Shown here in pieces: positions 1-9,585 of a stretch of 64,000 nucleotides of DNA. The position numbers and the translations under genes were made by a program. The stretch's first letter is position 1; every line of letters begins with the position of its first letter. Under the pieces are notes generated by a model. It made no database searches. It saw only the letters and a program-made list of their open reading frames with translations, and had not been told where the DNA came from. The stretch covers positions 1,984,001-2,048,000 of the forward strand of contig NZ_JADLQN010000001.1 in assembly GCF_015477835.1 (NCBI RefSeq), written 5' to 3'. The DNA comes from Nocardia higoensis. GTDB lineage: Bacteria; Actinomycetota; Actinomycetes; Mycobacteriales; Mycobacteriaceae.

Positions 1-149
1 CTGCTCCGGCGTGGCCCGAAGCCGCTGTCGGACAGGTAATCTCCCCCCAGATACGCACCACCCGCGTGCCGCCCGCGGTAGGCGACGGTCCGCGGCAGGG
101 GGACCGGTGGGCGGTGCAGGGGAACGCAGGGGTGAAAGGAAATCCGTTC

Positions 150-1019
150 ATGGCTGGCAAGCGCACCGTGCTCACGGCGGGCCTGCGACGGCTCGCGGCG
201 TTGTTGTCCGAGATGCGCGAGAACGTCGGGCTGAGCAAGGAAGAGGTGAGCGGACGCACCGGCATCAACGTCACCACGCTCTATCGGATCGAAGCGGCCC
301 AGGCCCGCCCGCAGCGGCGCACCCTGATGGCGTTGCTCGACCTGTACGCGGTGGACGACGAACGCCGCAAGTACGCCCTCGACCTGCTCATCGATGCCCA
401 GAAGCCCGGCATGTCCCGGCCGTGGGAAGCCAACCTCACCGAGGTCTACGCCGCCTACATCAACTTCGAGGCCGAGGCGCTTTCGGCCAGGCACTACCAG
501 ACCTCGTTCATCCCCGGACTGCTGCAGACCCCGCAGTACGCGATGGCGGTGATCGACACATCCATGCCGAAAGTCGAGGCGGCGGTGATGGAGTCACGCG
601 CCCAGGCCAGGATGAACCGGGCCGCGGTGCTGACCAAACACGAACCGCTCGAAATGTGGGTGGTGATGGACGAGGCCGCGATCCGGCGCGTGGTCGGTGG
701 CCCGGAGACCATGAGCGGGCAGCTCGAGAAGCTGCTGGAGATGAACAAACTCAAGAACGTGATCCTGCAGATCCTGCCGTTCGACGCGGGCGCTCATCCG
801 GGCATGGCCGGCTCCTTCACACTGCTGGATTTCCGCGACCCCAACGATCCCGAACTCGTCTACGTGGAGGGCATCGCCGGCGACGAGTTGGTGGAAGGGC
901 ACGCCGAAGTGCGCCGTTTCGGCATCATCTTCGATCAGTTGCGCGCGATGGCGCTCAGTCCCCGCGATTCGATCGCCGTGATCGAGTCGGCCGCCGCGAG
1001 CATGCGCGCCCGTCGCTGA
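150..1019 (+). CDS. XRE-family HTH regulator with DUF5753-type C-terminus
   Basis: Protein of 289 residues. Residues 10-65 form a Cro/C1-type helix-turn-helix (a core reading GLSKEEVSGRTGINVTTLYR); the rest, with the stretch HYQTSFIPGLLQTPQYA near residue 115, matches the DUF5753 region common in actinobacterial XRE regulators. I chose ATG 150 because GAAAGGA lies 9 bases upstream; an in-frame start at 66 would add an unlike 28-residue leader. Family members are DNA-binding regulators, often paired with a small DUF397 protein; none is present here. The next gene downstream is an ImmA/IrrE-type metalloprotease, which suggests a regulator-protease pair. The target is unknown. Confidence 0.9.
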   Translation: MAGKRTVLTAGLRRLAALLSEMRENVGLSKEEVSGRTGINVTTLYRIEAAQARPQRRTLMALLDLYAVDDERRKYALDLLIDAQKPGMSRPWEANLTEVYAAYINFEAEALSARHYQTSFIPGLLQTPQYAMAVIDTSMPKVEAAVMESRAQARMNRAAVLTKHEPLEMWVVMDEAAIRRVVGGPETMSGQLEKLLEMNKLKNVILQILPFDAGAHPGMAGSFTLLDFRDPNDPELVYVEGIAGDELVEGHAEVRRFGIIFDQLRAMALSPRDSIAVIESAAASMRARR

Positions 1020-1154
1020 TCGAACGCGGTAGGTCGCTTATTGCCACTGGTGAGGCTGCCGCACCACCGGTGAGGGACGCGAAAATCCGCGCCCGCGAAG
1101 ACATCACGGCGGTCGTCCGATCGCCGGGGAGGTGACGACGGGCAGGCGCATCGG

Positions 1155-1160
1155 TAGAGT
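1155..1160 (+). promoter_or_regulatory. -10 element TAGAGT for a leaderless start
   Basis: TAGAGT ends 8 bases before ATG 1169 and there is no ribosome-binding site in front of that ATG. This is the usual layout of an actinobacterial leaderless transcript starting at the A of the start codon. Inferred from sequence only. Confidence 0.5.
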
Positions 1161-1168
1161 GTGCGCCG

Positions 1169-1675
1169 ATGACCAGCATGGAAGCCCGCCTCGGCGACGC
1201 GACCCGGACGGTGCCGCTGCCCGGTCCGTGGGATGTCAACGAGTACCTGGCAAGAGTGGCAGCGCATCGCGGACGCTCGATCTCGGTACGCGCGGTTCCC
1301 GCCGACATGCTCATAGAGAACGGTTGCCGGGGTGCGGGTCTGTGGGTCGCCCGCCGCTACGACGACATGATCGTCTTCGATTCCGAAGCCACCGGACGCA
1401 ACGCCGACCACATCATCCTGCACGAGGTCGGTCACATGCTGCTCGGGCACGGACCCTCCGATGCCGACATCGCCGACGGTCTGTTGCCCACGCCCCTGCC
1501 GCCCGACCTGGCCGCGCTGGTCCCCGCCGTGGCGGGTCAGCATGTGCTGGGGCGCGCGCAGTTCGGTCCGGAACGTGAACAGGAAGCGCAGGTGTTCGCG
1601 GACATGATGACGGTGTACGCGACTCTGCCGCGGCGCAAGAGCCGCGGCATCCGATTCTTCGGCCGCGGCCGCTAG
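1169..1675 (+). CDS. ImmA/IrrE-family metallopeptidase-like protein
   Basis: Protein of 168 residues with the zinc-protease motif HEVGH (H85, E86, H89) and a later acidic helix, EQEAQVFADMM around residues 137-148, that could supply the third ligand. This is the architecture of ImmA/IrrE (DUF955) peptidases, which cleave or inactivate repressors such as ImmR or DdrO. It follows an XRE regulator by 149 bases on the same strand but has its own likely leaderless promoter (TAGAGT at 1155-1160). No signal peptide or membrane segment. By analogy its substrate could be the upstream XRE protein; the sequence does not prove it. Confidence 0.8.
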   Translation: MTSMEARLGDATRTVPLPGPWDVNEYLARVAAHRGRSISVRAVPADMLIENGCRGAGLWVARRYDDMIVFDSEATGRNADHIILHEVGHMLLGHGPSDADIADGLLPTPLPPDLAALVPAVAGQHVLGRAQFGPEREQEAQVFADMMTVYATLPRRKSRGIRFFGRGR

Positions 1676-1714
1676 GACGACGCGGCCGCAGGACCGCGAC
1701 CGCAGGACACAGCC

Positions 1715-2212
1715 TCAAGCTGCGGGCGGTCTGCGGGTGCCTGTGCGCAGGTCGTCGAGCAGGGCTTGATAGCAGTCGGCGAGGGCGATCATCCGCGGCG
1801 AGGACGGGTAGGCCGGGTCGTCCGGGAGATAGGCCAGCACCGTGTGGTGGGCCAGCCGGTCCACCAGACACCCGATCGTCTCCTCCCCCGGACGGGCCTG
1901 CTCACTCGGCACGGGCGTGGCCAGGGTGACCCAGCGGTCGATCGCCCGGACCAGCTGGACTCTGCGCCGGTCCAGCGGGCCCGTCCTGGCCGAAGGCGTG
2001 CGTTCCCTGGTCGCGTGCAGGCGGGCGAGTTCACCGGCCGCCGCGAGCATCGGATGGCCCGCGAAAGGGCGTCCCCGGCAGGCCGCCAGCAGGGAACTCT
2101 TGCCGGGCAGCATCCAGTCGTCGATCGTGTCGGTCATCCACATCACCAGCCCTTCGCGCCCGCCCATCTTCCACGTCCGCGCCTGATCAGGGAAGAAGAC
2201 GGACGCGGACAT
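1715..2212 (-). CDS. DUF4254-like protein
   Basis: Protein of 165 residues, function unknown. The pattern LPGKSSLLAACRG, then HPMLAAAGELARLHATR, then RRVQLVRAIDRWV, then ETIGCLVDRLAHHTVLAY resembles DUF4254, a helical family found widely in actinobacteria. No signal peptide. The start is uncertain: ATG 2212 gives a leader of about 25 residues unlike the family, and ATG 2137 (MTDTIDDW) is an alternative. It lies between the ImmA-type gene (convergent) and the nitrobindin-like gene (divergent, 49 bases away). Confidence 0.65.
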   Translation of the reverse strand: MSASVFFPDQARTWKMGGREGLVMWMTDTIDDWMLPGKSSLLAACRGRPFAGHPMLAAAGELARLHATRERTPSARTGPLDRRRVQLVRAIDRWVTLATPVPSEQARPGEETIGCLVDRLAHHTVLAYLPDDPAYPSSPRMIALADCYQALLDDLRTGTRRPPAA

Positions 2213-2248
2213 CCGGACCGCCGCCTTCGCCGCCCGGACCCGCCCGCG

Positions 2249-2254
2249 TATCGT
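2249..2254 (+). promoter_or_regulatory. -10 element TATCGT for a leaderless start
   Basis: TATCGT ends 7 bases before GTG 2262, and no Shine-Dalgarno sequence is present, so the transcript for the nitrobindin-like gene is probably leaderless. Confidence 0.5.
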
Positions 2255-2261
2255 TGCCGCC

Positions 2262-2777
2262 GTGGTCGAATCACCGACGTCCGTCCCCGTTCATCCCGAG
2301 ATCGCCGCGCTCGCGCCGTTGCTGGGTACCTGGCGCGGCACCGGTCACGGCGAGTACCCGACCATCGACCCGTTCGACTACCTCGAAGAGGTCCGGTTCG
2401 GACACCTCGGCAGGCCATTTCTCACCTATCGGCAGCGCACCCGCGCCGCCGACGGTAGCAGGCCGATGCACGCCGAGACCGGCTATCTGCGCTGCCCACG
2501 CCCCGACCACGTCGAACTGGTGCTCGCCCACCCGACCGGGATCACCGAGATCTGCGAGGGCTCCCTGAGTGTCTCCGACGGCGAACTGCGCATGGAGTTC
2601 ACCTCGACCGCCGTCGGCCGGACCAGCACCGCGAAGCTGGTCACCGCCCTCGGCCGCTCGTTCCACCTGCACGGCGACACCCTCGACTACACGCTGCGTA
2701 TGGCGGCCGTCGGCGAACCGCTGACCCACCATCTCGCCGCGAGCCTGCACCGCGTCGCCGAACTGCGTCCCGCCTGA
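2262..2777 (+). CDS. Nitrobindin / FABP-like heme-binding beta-barrel protein
   Basis: Protein of 171 residues with the nitrobindin hallmark GTWRGTGHGEYPTI at residues 22-35 and a C-terminal helix with HHLAASLHRV, where family members place the proximal heme histidine. Mycobacterial and THAP4-type nitrobindins bind ferric heme in a beta-barrel and isomerise peroxynitrite to nitrate. GTG start with a TATCGT element 7 bases upstream and no ribosome-binding site, hence probably leaderless. It converges on the penicillin-binding gene with a 16-base gap. Confidence 0.88.
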   Translation: MVESPTSVPVHPEIAALAPLLGTWRGTGHGEYPTIDPFDYLEEVRFGHLGRPFLTYRQRTRAADGSRPMHAETGYLRCPRPDHVELVLAHPTGITEICEGSLSVSDGELRMEFTSTAVGRTSTAKLVTALGRSFHLHGDTLDYTLRMAAVGEPLTHHLAASLHRVAELRPA

Positions 2778-2793
2778 GACCCCGCGAGGGTGC

Positions 2794-4581
2794 TCAGTAC
2801 TCCGGCGGCAGCACCGCGAACATGTCCCGGGTGACCGCGACCGCGTTGTCCGAGCTACCGCCCTTGACGAGCAACGTCGCGAAGGCGATGTCCCCGCGGT
2901 AGCCGACGAACCAGGAGTGCGAACCGCCGTCGACCTCCGCCTCGCCGGTCTTGCCGTAGACCTCGCCCTGGTCGACGATGCGGGTGGCCGTGCCGCCGGT
3001 GATCACCTTGCGCATCATCAGCCGCAAGCCGTCGATCACCTCGGGGGCGATCGCCGGTCGCTCACCGTCCACCACGGTCTCGCGCCCGGCGATCAGCCAC
3101 GGGACCGGCGCGCTGCCGTGGGCCACCGTGGCCGCCATCAGAGCCATACCGAACGGGCTGACCACCACCTTGCCCTGGCCGATACCGTCCTCGGCACGTT
3201 GCACCAGGTTGTCGGCCGGCGGCACCGAACCCGAGGTCGTCGGCAACCCGACCACGGTGTAGTCCGGGCCGACCCCCAGGCTCGCGGCGGTCACGTGCAG
3301 CGCGTCGGCGGACAGTTCGCCGGCCAGCTTGGCGAACGAGGTATTGCAGGAACGTTCGTAGGCGGTGGCCATCGGCACGCTGCCCACGCTGAACATGTTG
3401 TAGTTGGGGATGGTGCGTTCGCCGATCACGATCTGGCTCGGGCACGGCACGATGGTGTCCGGTGTGGCCACCCCCGCACCCATGGCCGCCGCCGCGGTCA
3501 CCGTCTTGAAGATCGAGCCGGGCGGATACTGTCCGATGGTGGCCATCGGCCCGTCGCGGTCGGTCGCCTCGTTCTGTGCCACCGCGAGGATCGCGCCCGT
3601 CGACGGGCGGATCACCACCATCATGGTCTGCTCTTTCGGCACGTTCACCGCGCGCTGCGCGGCGTTCTGCACATAGCGGTCGATGCTGAGCGAGAACGAC
3701 GGGGCCGGCTGGGCGGGCACTTCGGTGAGCACCCCGGTATCGGCGCCGTTGGCGTTCATGGTGACCACGCTCCAGCCCGCCTTGCCGTCGACCTCGGCGA
3801 TGACGGTCCGGCGGATCTGGGTCATCAGGTCGGGCGCGAAGGCGCGATCAGCGGCCACCATGTCCCACTCCTCGTGGAAATCCACCCCTGGCAGACCGAT
3901 CAACATCGCGCCGACCTGCTCGTATTCGAGTTCGCTGAGCAGCAGCACAGTGGTGGGGCCGCCGGCCTCGCGGGCCGCTTTCAGAATCGCTTCCGGGGTG
4001 AGGCGCTTGTCGAAACGGATCAGCGCCGCCGACAGCGACGCCGCCACATCGGCCGGATCGGTGGCGGCGGAGGCGGTGAAGCTCACCCGGGTCACCTTGC
4101 CGGGGATCAGGACATCGCTGCCGGACTGTTCGTTGACGCGGGCACGCGGGGCAGGGGTGGCCCGCAGAGCCAACGTCTGGGTGTCACCCAGCCGGGGATG
4201 GATGTTCGAGGAGGTCCAGCGCACCATCCAGCGACCTTCGCTGCGACCCATCTGCAGCTGCCCGGTGTAGGACCAGACCCGGTCCTTGGGCATCCGCCAC
4301 TCGTAGCTGTAGTCGACGGTCGCGGTGTCACCGGTGACCCTGGCCGCGCCCGCCCGCGCGGACAGTTCCTCGGCCTGGAGGTTCTCCCACACCGAAGCCA
4401 GTGCGGCGCTTGCCTTGTCGGGCCTGCTGGTGAGCTCGGCTGCCCGGTCGAGATCTCCGGCGGCGAAGGCGGCCAAGAAGGCCTCCGCCAATCCCACCGG
4501 GCCCTTGGGTTCCGACGAGCAGCCCACGACAGCCGCCGCGACCAGGAGCGCGACGACCACCGGGATCAGCAGACGTCTCAT
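2794..4581 (-). CDS. Penicillin-binding transpeptidase lipoprotein (Rv2864c-like)
   Basis: Protein of 595 residues. An N-terminal signal of about 20 residues ends in a lipobox (VVGC), so it is likely a lipid-anchored class B-type PBP. It has an NTF2-like (MecA N-terminal) domain at about residues 25-145, a dimerisation domain, and a transpeptidase domain with SIFK (S356, K359), SCN near residue 412 and KTG near residue 542. These proteins cross-link peptidoglycan at the outer membrane face and bind beta-lactams. Start ATG 4581 puts the hydrophobic signal at the N-terminus; the frame is open to 4665. Gene order with the GNAT gene and ispG matches M. tuberculosis Rv2864c-Rv2868c. Confidence 0.95.
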   Translation of the reverse strand: MRRLLIPVVVALLVAAAVVGCSSEPKGPVGLAEAFLAAFAAGDLDRAAELTSRPDKASAALASVWENLQAEELSARAGAARVTGDTATVDYSYEWRMPKDRVWSYTGQLQMGRSEGRWMVRWTSSNIHPRLGDTQTLALRATPAPRARVNEQSGSDVLIPGKVTRVSFTASAATDPADVAASLSAALIRFDKRLTPEAILKAAREAGGPTTVLLLSELEYEQVGAMLIGLPGVDFHEEWDMVAADRAFAPDLMTQIRRTVIAEVDGKAGWSVVTMNANGADTGVLTEVPAQPAPSFSLSIDRYVQNAAQRAVNVPKEQTMMVVIRPSTGAILAVAQNEATDRDGPMATIGQYPPGSIFKTVTAAAAMGAGVATPDTIVPCPSQIVIGERTIPNYNMFSVGSVPMATAYERSCNTSFAKLAGELSADALHVTAASLGVGPDYTVVGLPTTSGSVPPADNLVQRAEDGIGQGKVVVSPFGMALMAATVAHGSAPVPWLIAGRETVVDGERPAIAPEVIDGLRLMMRKVITGGTATRIVDQGEVYGKTGEAEVDGGSHSWFVGYRGDIAFATLLVKGGSSDNAVAVTRDMFAVLPPEY

Positions 4582-4689
4582 CGCTGCCGATCGTACTGGG
4601 CCACCATTCGGCAAGCGGCCACGGCGCACCGGAAAATCGCCCCGGACAACCGATTCCGCCCGCATGTCGTGGCGGCGCGGCGAAGGAAC

Positions 4690-5583
4690 TCAGTCCAGCA
4701 GTACCGTGGCGAACGTGGCGACCTGCCGGAATCCGACTCGGCTGTAGGCTCGGCGAGCCGCGGCGTTGTAGTCGTTGACGTAGAGACTGGCAACGCGGCC
4801 CGACGCCACCACGGCCTCGGCGACCGCCGCCGTGCCCACCGTGCCCAGCCCGCGACCGCGACGGTCGGGATGCACCCATACGCCCTGGATCTGGCCGGTG
4901 CGCCTGGACAGCGAACCGATCTCGGCCTTGTACACCACCCGGCCGTCCTCGAAACGCGCCCAGGCGCGGCCGGATTCGATGAGGCTCCGGATACGGCGCC
5001 GGTAGGCCCGACCGCCATCACCCGCGCGCGGGTCGACCCCCACCTCCTCGATGAACATGGCAATGGCCGCCTCGAGGTAACGGTCGAGTTCGGCGGGGAC
5101 GGCACGGCGAACCTCGGGATCGGCGCGAACCGCGGGCGCCTGGCTCAGCGCGAGCAGCGGCTGGGTGGCGCGCAGGTCCCGCGGTGCGCCCCAACGATCG
5201 CTGAGCATCTCCCACAGCGGCAGCGCGAGTTCCTGCCTGCCGACGATCGAGGAACAGATACGCGGCCATCGTCCGGCCCGGTCGGCGAAGGCCCGCAGCG
5301 CGTCCCGATCGCCGAGCAGCGGGACCAGATTGGCACCGGAGAAGCACAGCGACTCCGATGGGCTCCGGCGAGTCCACATCTCGCCGAAACCGTCGCGCGC
5401 GTCGAGACCGAACTCCTGCACGCGCGCCGCGACCATGCACGAGGCGACCGGATCGGCGTCGAGGACCCGCAGCACCTGAGCCAGTTCCCGGTTCGCGAGC
5501 GGACGCGCGGCAACTACCTTCGCCCGACGCGTCGGCTCCCGCAGACTCCGCACATCCGACAGCCTGCCACGAACCGCGCCCAC
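4690..5583 (-). CDS. DUF4081 / GNAT N-acetyltransferase (Rv2867c-like)
   Basis: About 297 residues from GTG 5583. The N-terminal half matches the DUF4081 domain; the C-terminal half is a GNAT fold with the acetyl-CoA-binding motif GVWVHPDRRGRGLGTVGTAAV near residues 222-242 (an RxxGxG loop). The substrate is not known. The frame stays open to an ATG at 5664 that would overlap the end of ispG, and GTG 5553 is a further alternative; neither has a clear ribosome-binding site. It lies between the PBP lipoprotein and ispG on the same strand, as in mycobacteria, probably in one transcription unit. Confidence 0.88.
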   Translation of the reverse strand: MGAVRGRLSDVRSLREPTRRAKVVAARPLANRELAQVLRVLDADPVASCMVAARVQEFGLDARDGFGEMWTRRSPSESLCFSGANLVPLLGDRDALRAFADRAGRWPRICSSIVGRQELALPLWEMLSDRWGAPRDLRATQPLLALSQAPAVRADPEVRRAVPAELDRYLEAAIAMFIEEVGVDPRAGDGGRAYRRRIRSLIESGRAWARFEDGRVVYKAEIGSLSRRTGQIQGVWVHPDRRGRGLGTVGTAAVAEAVVASGRVASLYVNDYNAAARRAYSRVGFRQVATFATVLLD

Positions 5584-5611
5584 ACGGTACAGATAACCGC
5601 CGAAGACCAGG

Positions 5612-6778
5612 TCAGCCGACCGTGACCACCGGCTCACCGGTAGCACTGGCCTCACCGCTCTCACCGATCTCCTCGGCGATGCGCATCGCCTCTTCGATCA
5701 GCGTCTCCACGATGAGGTGTTCCGGGACGGTCTTGATGACCTCACCCTTGACGAAGATCTGGCCCTTGCCGTTGCCGGAAGCCACGCCGAGATCGGCTTC
5801 CCTGGCCTCGCCGGGACCGTTCACCACACAGCCCATCACCGCCACCCGCAACGGCACCTCCATGCCCTCGAGTCCGGCGCTGACCGCGTTGGCGAGGGTG
5901 TACACATCGACCTGGGCACGGCCACAGGACGGACAGGACACGATCTCGAGCTTGCGGGGCCGCAGGTTCAGCGACTGCAGGATCTGCCCACCGACCTTGA
6001 CCTCTTCGGCGGGCGGCGCGGACAGCGAGACGCGGATGGTGTCGCCGATGCCCTCGCTCAACAGCGCACCGAAGGCCACCGCGGACTTGATGGTGCCCTG
6101 GAAGGCGGGGCCCGCCTCGGTGACGCCCAGGTGCAGCGGGTAGTCGCACTGCGCGGCGAGCTGCCGGTAGGCCTCCACCATGATCACCGGGTCGTTGTGC
6201 TTGACCGAGATCTTGATGTCGCCGAAGCCGTGTTCCTCGAACAGGCTCGCCTCCCACAGCGCCGACTCGACCAGCGCCTCCGGGGTGGCCTTGCCGTACT
6301 TCTCCAGCATCCGCTTGTCCAGCGAACCGGCGTTCACGCCGATGCGGATCGGGATGCCCGCCGCGCCTGCCGCCTTGGCGACCTCCTTGACGCGGCCGTC
6401 GAACTCCTTGATGTTGCCGGGATTGACGCGCACGGCCGCGCAGCCCGCGTCGATGGCGGCGAAGATGTAGCGAGGCTGGAAGTGGATGTCGGCGATGACC
6501 GGGATCTGGCTCTTCTTCGCGATCGTCGCCAGCGCGTCGGCGTCCTCCTGGCGCGGACACGCCACGCGCACGATGTCGCAGCCCGAGGCGGTGAGCTCGG
6601 CGATCTGCTGCAAGGTGGCGTTGACGTCGTGGGTCTTGGTGGTGGTCATGGACTGCACGGAGATCGGGGAATCGCTGCCCACACCGACATTTCCCACCGT
6701 CAACTGGCGGGTCTTGCGGCGCGGAGCGAGCACGGCGGCCGGAGCCGCAGGCATCCCCAATCCGATGGTGCTGGTCAC
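5612..6778 (-). CDS. ispG: 4-hydroxy-3-methylbut-2-en-1-yl diphosphate synthase
   Basis: Protein of 388 residues, GTG start. It makes HMBPP from methylerythritol cyclodiphosphate, the sixth step of the MEP isoprenoid pathway, using a 4Fe-4S cluster. The cluster cysteines are seen in SCPSCGRAQ (about residues 281-289) and [12 protein letters not shown] (about 313-324); the TIM-barrel part begins with [12 protein letters not shown]. Length is typical for actinobacteria. It shares a strand with rip1 and dxr; dxr catalyses an earlier step of the same pathway. Confidence 0.98.
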   Translation of the reverse strand: MTSTIGLGMPAAPAAVLAPRRKTRQLTVGNVGVGSDSPISVQSMTTTKTHDVNATLQQIAELTASGCDIVRVACPRQEDADALATIAKKSQIPVIADIHFQPRYIFAAIDAGCAAVRVNPGNIKEFDGRVKEVAKAAGAAGIPIRIGVNAGSLDKRMLEKYGKATPEALVESALWEASLFEEHGFGDIKISVKHNDPVIMVEAYRQLAAQCDYPLHLGVTEAGPAFQGTIKSAVAFGALLSEGIGDTIRVSLSAPPAEEVKVGGQILQSLNLRPRKLEIVSCPSCGRAQVDVYTLANAVSAGLEGMEVPLRVAVMGCVVNGPGEAREADLGVASGNGKGQIFVKGEVIKTVPEHLIVETLIEEAMRIAEEIGESGEASATGEPVVTVG

Positions 6779-6967
6779 TGTCGCCTGCCTACTTTCGCTG
6801 CGTTCGTGCTGGCCGTATCGTCTCCGAGCTTAGTCACCGACGCGGCGCGCCGTTGAGCACGTGAGGTCGATGACACACCGCACGGTACCCGGGCCGGGTG
6901 AACCGGGCCGAACAGGAGTGTCGGATGTGGCCGATGGGGCCGTGGAGATGGATCCGTGCGGTCCAAC

Positions 6968-8167
6968 TCAGGGGAACAGGCGGATGGGGTTGATGATGTC
7001 GGCCGCCAGGGTCAGCACCATGTACGAGCCGCCGATCATCACCGCCACGTAGGTCAGCGGCAGCAGTTTCAGGAAGTCGACCGGACCGCCCGGGCTCAGC
7101 CCGCGCCAGCCGCGCACGGTGTTGCGCACCTTCTCGTACAGCACGACGGCGATGTGACCGCCGTCCAGCGGCAGCAGCGGGAGGATGTTGAAAGCGCCGA
7201 GGAAGAAGTTCAAGCTCGCCAGCATCAGCACGAAGACCTCCCACAGGCCCGCCTCCGCGCTCTCACCGCCGATCCGGCTGGCCCCGTAGATGCTGACCGG
7301 AGTCTCGGGATCGCGCTCCCCGCCGGTCACCGCTTCCCAGAGCGCGGCCACCTTCGCGGGCATCTCGGCCAGGGCCTCGAAGGTGCGCACGAACAGCTCA
7401 CCGGTGAACGACACGGCGGCGGGGACAGCGGCGACCGGACCGTACTCGGTGACCGCGGGCGGCGCGTCGAGGATGATGCCGATCGCGCTCACCTGCATGG
7501 TCGACCCGTCGGCGGCATAACGCAACACCTGCTGCGGTTCGACCGTCACCTGCACGGACTCACCGGCACGGTCGACGGTGTAGGTGATCGGGCCGGTCTT
7601 CTCGCGGGTCTTCTCGGTGAACTCCGCCCAGGTGGCGACCGCGGCGCCGTCGACCTCGGTTACCCGATCGCCCGGCAACAGCCCGGCCCGTTCGGCGGGA
7701 CCGGCACCCGTGCAGGTCTGCAGCGAGCCGTCGGGATTGGCATCGGCCACACACGCCAGGCTGCCGACGACGGGTGCGGGCTCGTCCAGGTTGGGCAGGC
7801 CCCAGCCGATGGCGAGCACCACGATCAGCGCGAAGCCGAGGACGAAATTCATCACGATGCCGCCGACCATCACGACCAGGCGCTTCCAGGTCGCCTGCCG
7901 GTACATGGCGCGTTCGACTTCTTCGGGCGCGATCTCGTCGAGGGCGGTCATGCCGACGATGTCGCAGAACCCGCCCAGCGGCACGGCCTTGAGGCCGTAC
8001 TCGGTCTCCCCGCGGCGGAAGGACCACAGCGTCGGACCGAAACCGATGAAATAGCGGCGGACCTTCATACCGGTCGCCTGCGCGGCCCACATGTGTCCGC
8101 ATTCGTGCAGGGCGACCGAGATCAGGATGCCGACCGCGAACAGCGCGAACCCGACGGCGAACACCAT
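6968..8167 (-). CDS. rip1: Site-2 intramembrane metalloprotease (Rip1/RseP family)
   Basis: Protein of 399 residues, a membrane zinc protease. The catalytic HECGH (H21, E22, H25) lies in the first transmembrane helix, a PDZ-type domain fills about residues 120-220, and the second metal motif NILPLLPLDGGH is near residue 335. Rip1 cleaves membrane-embedded anti-sigma factors in mycobacteria, controlling cell-envelope stress and mycolate genes. ATG 8167 follows AGGAGGG on the minus strand. It lies between dxr and ispG as in M. tuberculosis (Rv2869c). Confidence 0.96.
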   Translation of the reverse strand: MVFAVGFALFAVGILISVALHECGHMWAAQATGMKVRRYFIGFGPTLWSFRRGETEYGLKAVPLGGFCDIVGMTALDEIAPEEVERAMYRQATWKRLVVMVGGIVMNFVLGFALIVVLAIGWGLPNLDEPAPVVGSLACVADANPDGSLQTCTGAGPAERAGLLPGDRVTEVDGAAVATWAEFTEKTREKTGPITYTVDRAGESVQVTVEPQQVLRYAADGSTMQVSAIGIILDAPPAVTEYGPVAAVPAAVSFTGELFVRTFEALAEMPAKVAALWEAVTGGERDPETPVSIYGASRIGGESAEAGLWEVFVLMLASLNFFLGAFNILPLLPLDGGHIAVVLYEKVRNTVRGWRGLSPGGPVDFLKLLPLTYVAVMIGGSYMVLTLAADIINPIRLFP

Positions 8168-8328
8168 TAGCTCTCCAGCCCTCCTGCGTTGCGCAGCTCT
8201 ACGTCATTCCGCGCACGCGCGCCCTCCGGGGCCGCGAGCACTCGACCACACTAACGGTCCGCTCCCCCGGCCCTCGTCCAGTCTGCCAGTGCCCGCCGCC
8301 GCTCGCGTGGCGATCCGGGCGTGCGATG

Positions 8329-9486
8329 TCAGGCGCCGACCAGTTCGGCGGCATAGGCGCGCGCCCACCGGTCGGCCGCGAGCACGTCCTCGACGGTCTC
8401 CGGTTCGGTAGTCCACCGGTCGGCGGCCTCGACCGCGCGAGCCACCGTGCGCACGATCTCCGGGAAACGGATACGCCCGGCGAGGAAGCCGTCCACGGCC
8501 ACCTCGTTGGCGGCGTTGTAGACCGCGGTCACGCTGCCGCCCGCCTGTCCTGCCCGGCGCGCCAGTTCGACGGCCGGGAAGACCTCGTTGTCCACCGGCT
8601 CGAAGGTCCAGGTCGACGCGGCGGTGAAATCACAGGCCGCGGCGGCACCGGGCACCCGGTTCGGCCAGCCCAACGCCAGCGCGATCGGGAGTTTCATATC
8701 CGGCGGCGAGGCCTGCGCCAGGGTGGAGCCGTCGACGAAGGTGACCATCGAGTGCACGATCGACTGCGAATGCACGGTCACGTCGATGCGGTCGTAGCCG
8801 ATGCCGAACAGCAGGTGCGTCTCGATGAGCTCGAGGCCCTTGTTCACCAGTGAGGCCGAGTTGAGGGTGTTCATCAGACCCATCGACCAGGTGGGGTGCG
8901 CCTTGGCCTGGGCGGGGTCGACGGCTTCGAGCTGCTCGGCCGTCCAGCCGCGGAACGGGCCGCCGGAGGCGGTCAGGATCAGCCGGTCCACCTCGTCGGC
9001 CCGGCCGCCACGCAGGCACTGCGCCAGCGCGGAATGCTCCGAGTCCACCGGGACGATCTGACCGGGCGCGGCGGCACGGGTCACCAGGGAGCCACCGGCC
9101 ACCAGGGATTCCTTGTTCGCCAGTGCCAGTCGGGTCCCCGCGGCCAGCACCGCCAGGGTCGGCTCCAGCCCCAGCGAGCCGACCAACGCGTTGAGCACCA
9201 CGTCGGCCTCCGTGCGGCGCACCAGCTCGGTGACCGCGTCCGGCCCGGCCAGGGAGATGTCCAGCGCCGCGCCCGCGGCGGGATCGGCGACGGCGACATT
9301 GCGGGTGCCGGTGGCGGCCATCTGCTCGGCGAGCAGCGCCGGATTGCCGCCACGCGCGGCAAGGCCGACGACCTCGAACTTGTCGGGGTTGGCGGCGATG
9401 ACCTCGAGCGCCTGCGTACCAATCGATCCGGTGCTGCCGAGCAGCAGGACTCTCACAATGTCGGACACCCCGCCATTGTGGCGCAT
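8329..9486 (-). CDS. dxr: 1-deoxy-D-xylulose 5-phosphate reductoisomerase
   Basis: Protein of 385 residues. It converts DXP to MEP using NADPH, the first committed MEP-pathway step and the fosmidomycin target. NADPH motif GSTGSIG at residues 17-23; metal and substrate region [13 protein letters not shown] near residue 150; ASGGPF loop near 180. I start it at ATG 9486 because GGAAG lies 7 bases upstream; GTG 9468 is an in-frame alternative and the frame runs open to 9909 without family resemblance. Confidence 0.97.
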   Translation of the reverse strand: MRHNGGVSDIVRVLLLGSTGSIGTQALEVIAANPDKFEVVGLAARGGNPALLAEQMAATGTRNVAVADPAAGAALDISLAGPDAVTELVRRTEADVVLNALVGSLGLEPTLAVLAAGTRLALANKESLVAGGSLVTRAAAPGQIVPVDSEHSALAQCLRGGRADEVDRLILTASGGPFRGWTAEQLEAVDPAQAKAHPTWSMGLMNTLNSASLVNKGLELIETHLLFGIGYDRIDVTVHSQSIVHSMVTFVDGSTLAQASPPDMKLPIALALGWPNRVPGAAAACDFTAASTWTFEPVDNEVFPAVELARRAGQAGGSVTAVYNAANEVAVDGFLAGRIRFPEIVRTVARAVEAADRWTTEPETVEDVLAADRWARAYAAELVGA

Positions 9487-9585
9487 GGCCCGACTTCCAA
9501 CGACGCGGCGTCGTATGTCACGATATCGGTCAGCAAGCCGACTGCGTACCGTCCCTTCGGTACCCCACACAGCTGAGGAGCGATC

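Noticed and set aside
1-149. A gene before the XRE regulator
   Set aside because: Only short or frame-shadow reading; the first 149 bases hold the promoter of the regulator and nothing else I can support.
2917-5625. Long open frame of 902 codons on the plus strand
   Set aside because: It lies opposite the penicillin-binding and GNAT genes, has no homology, and arises from GC-rich codon bias.
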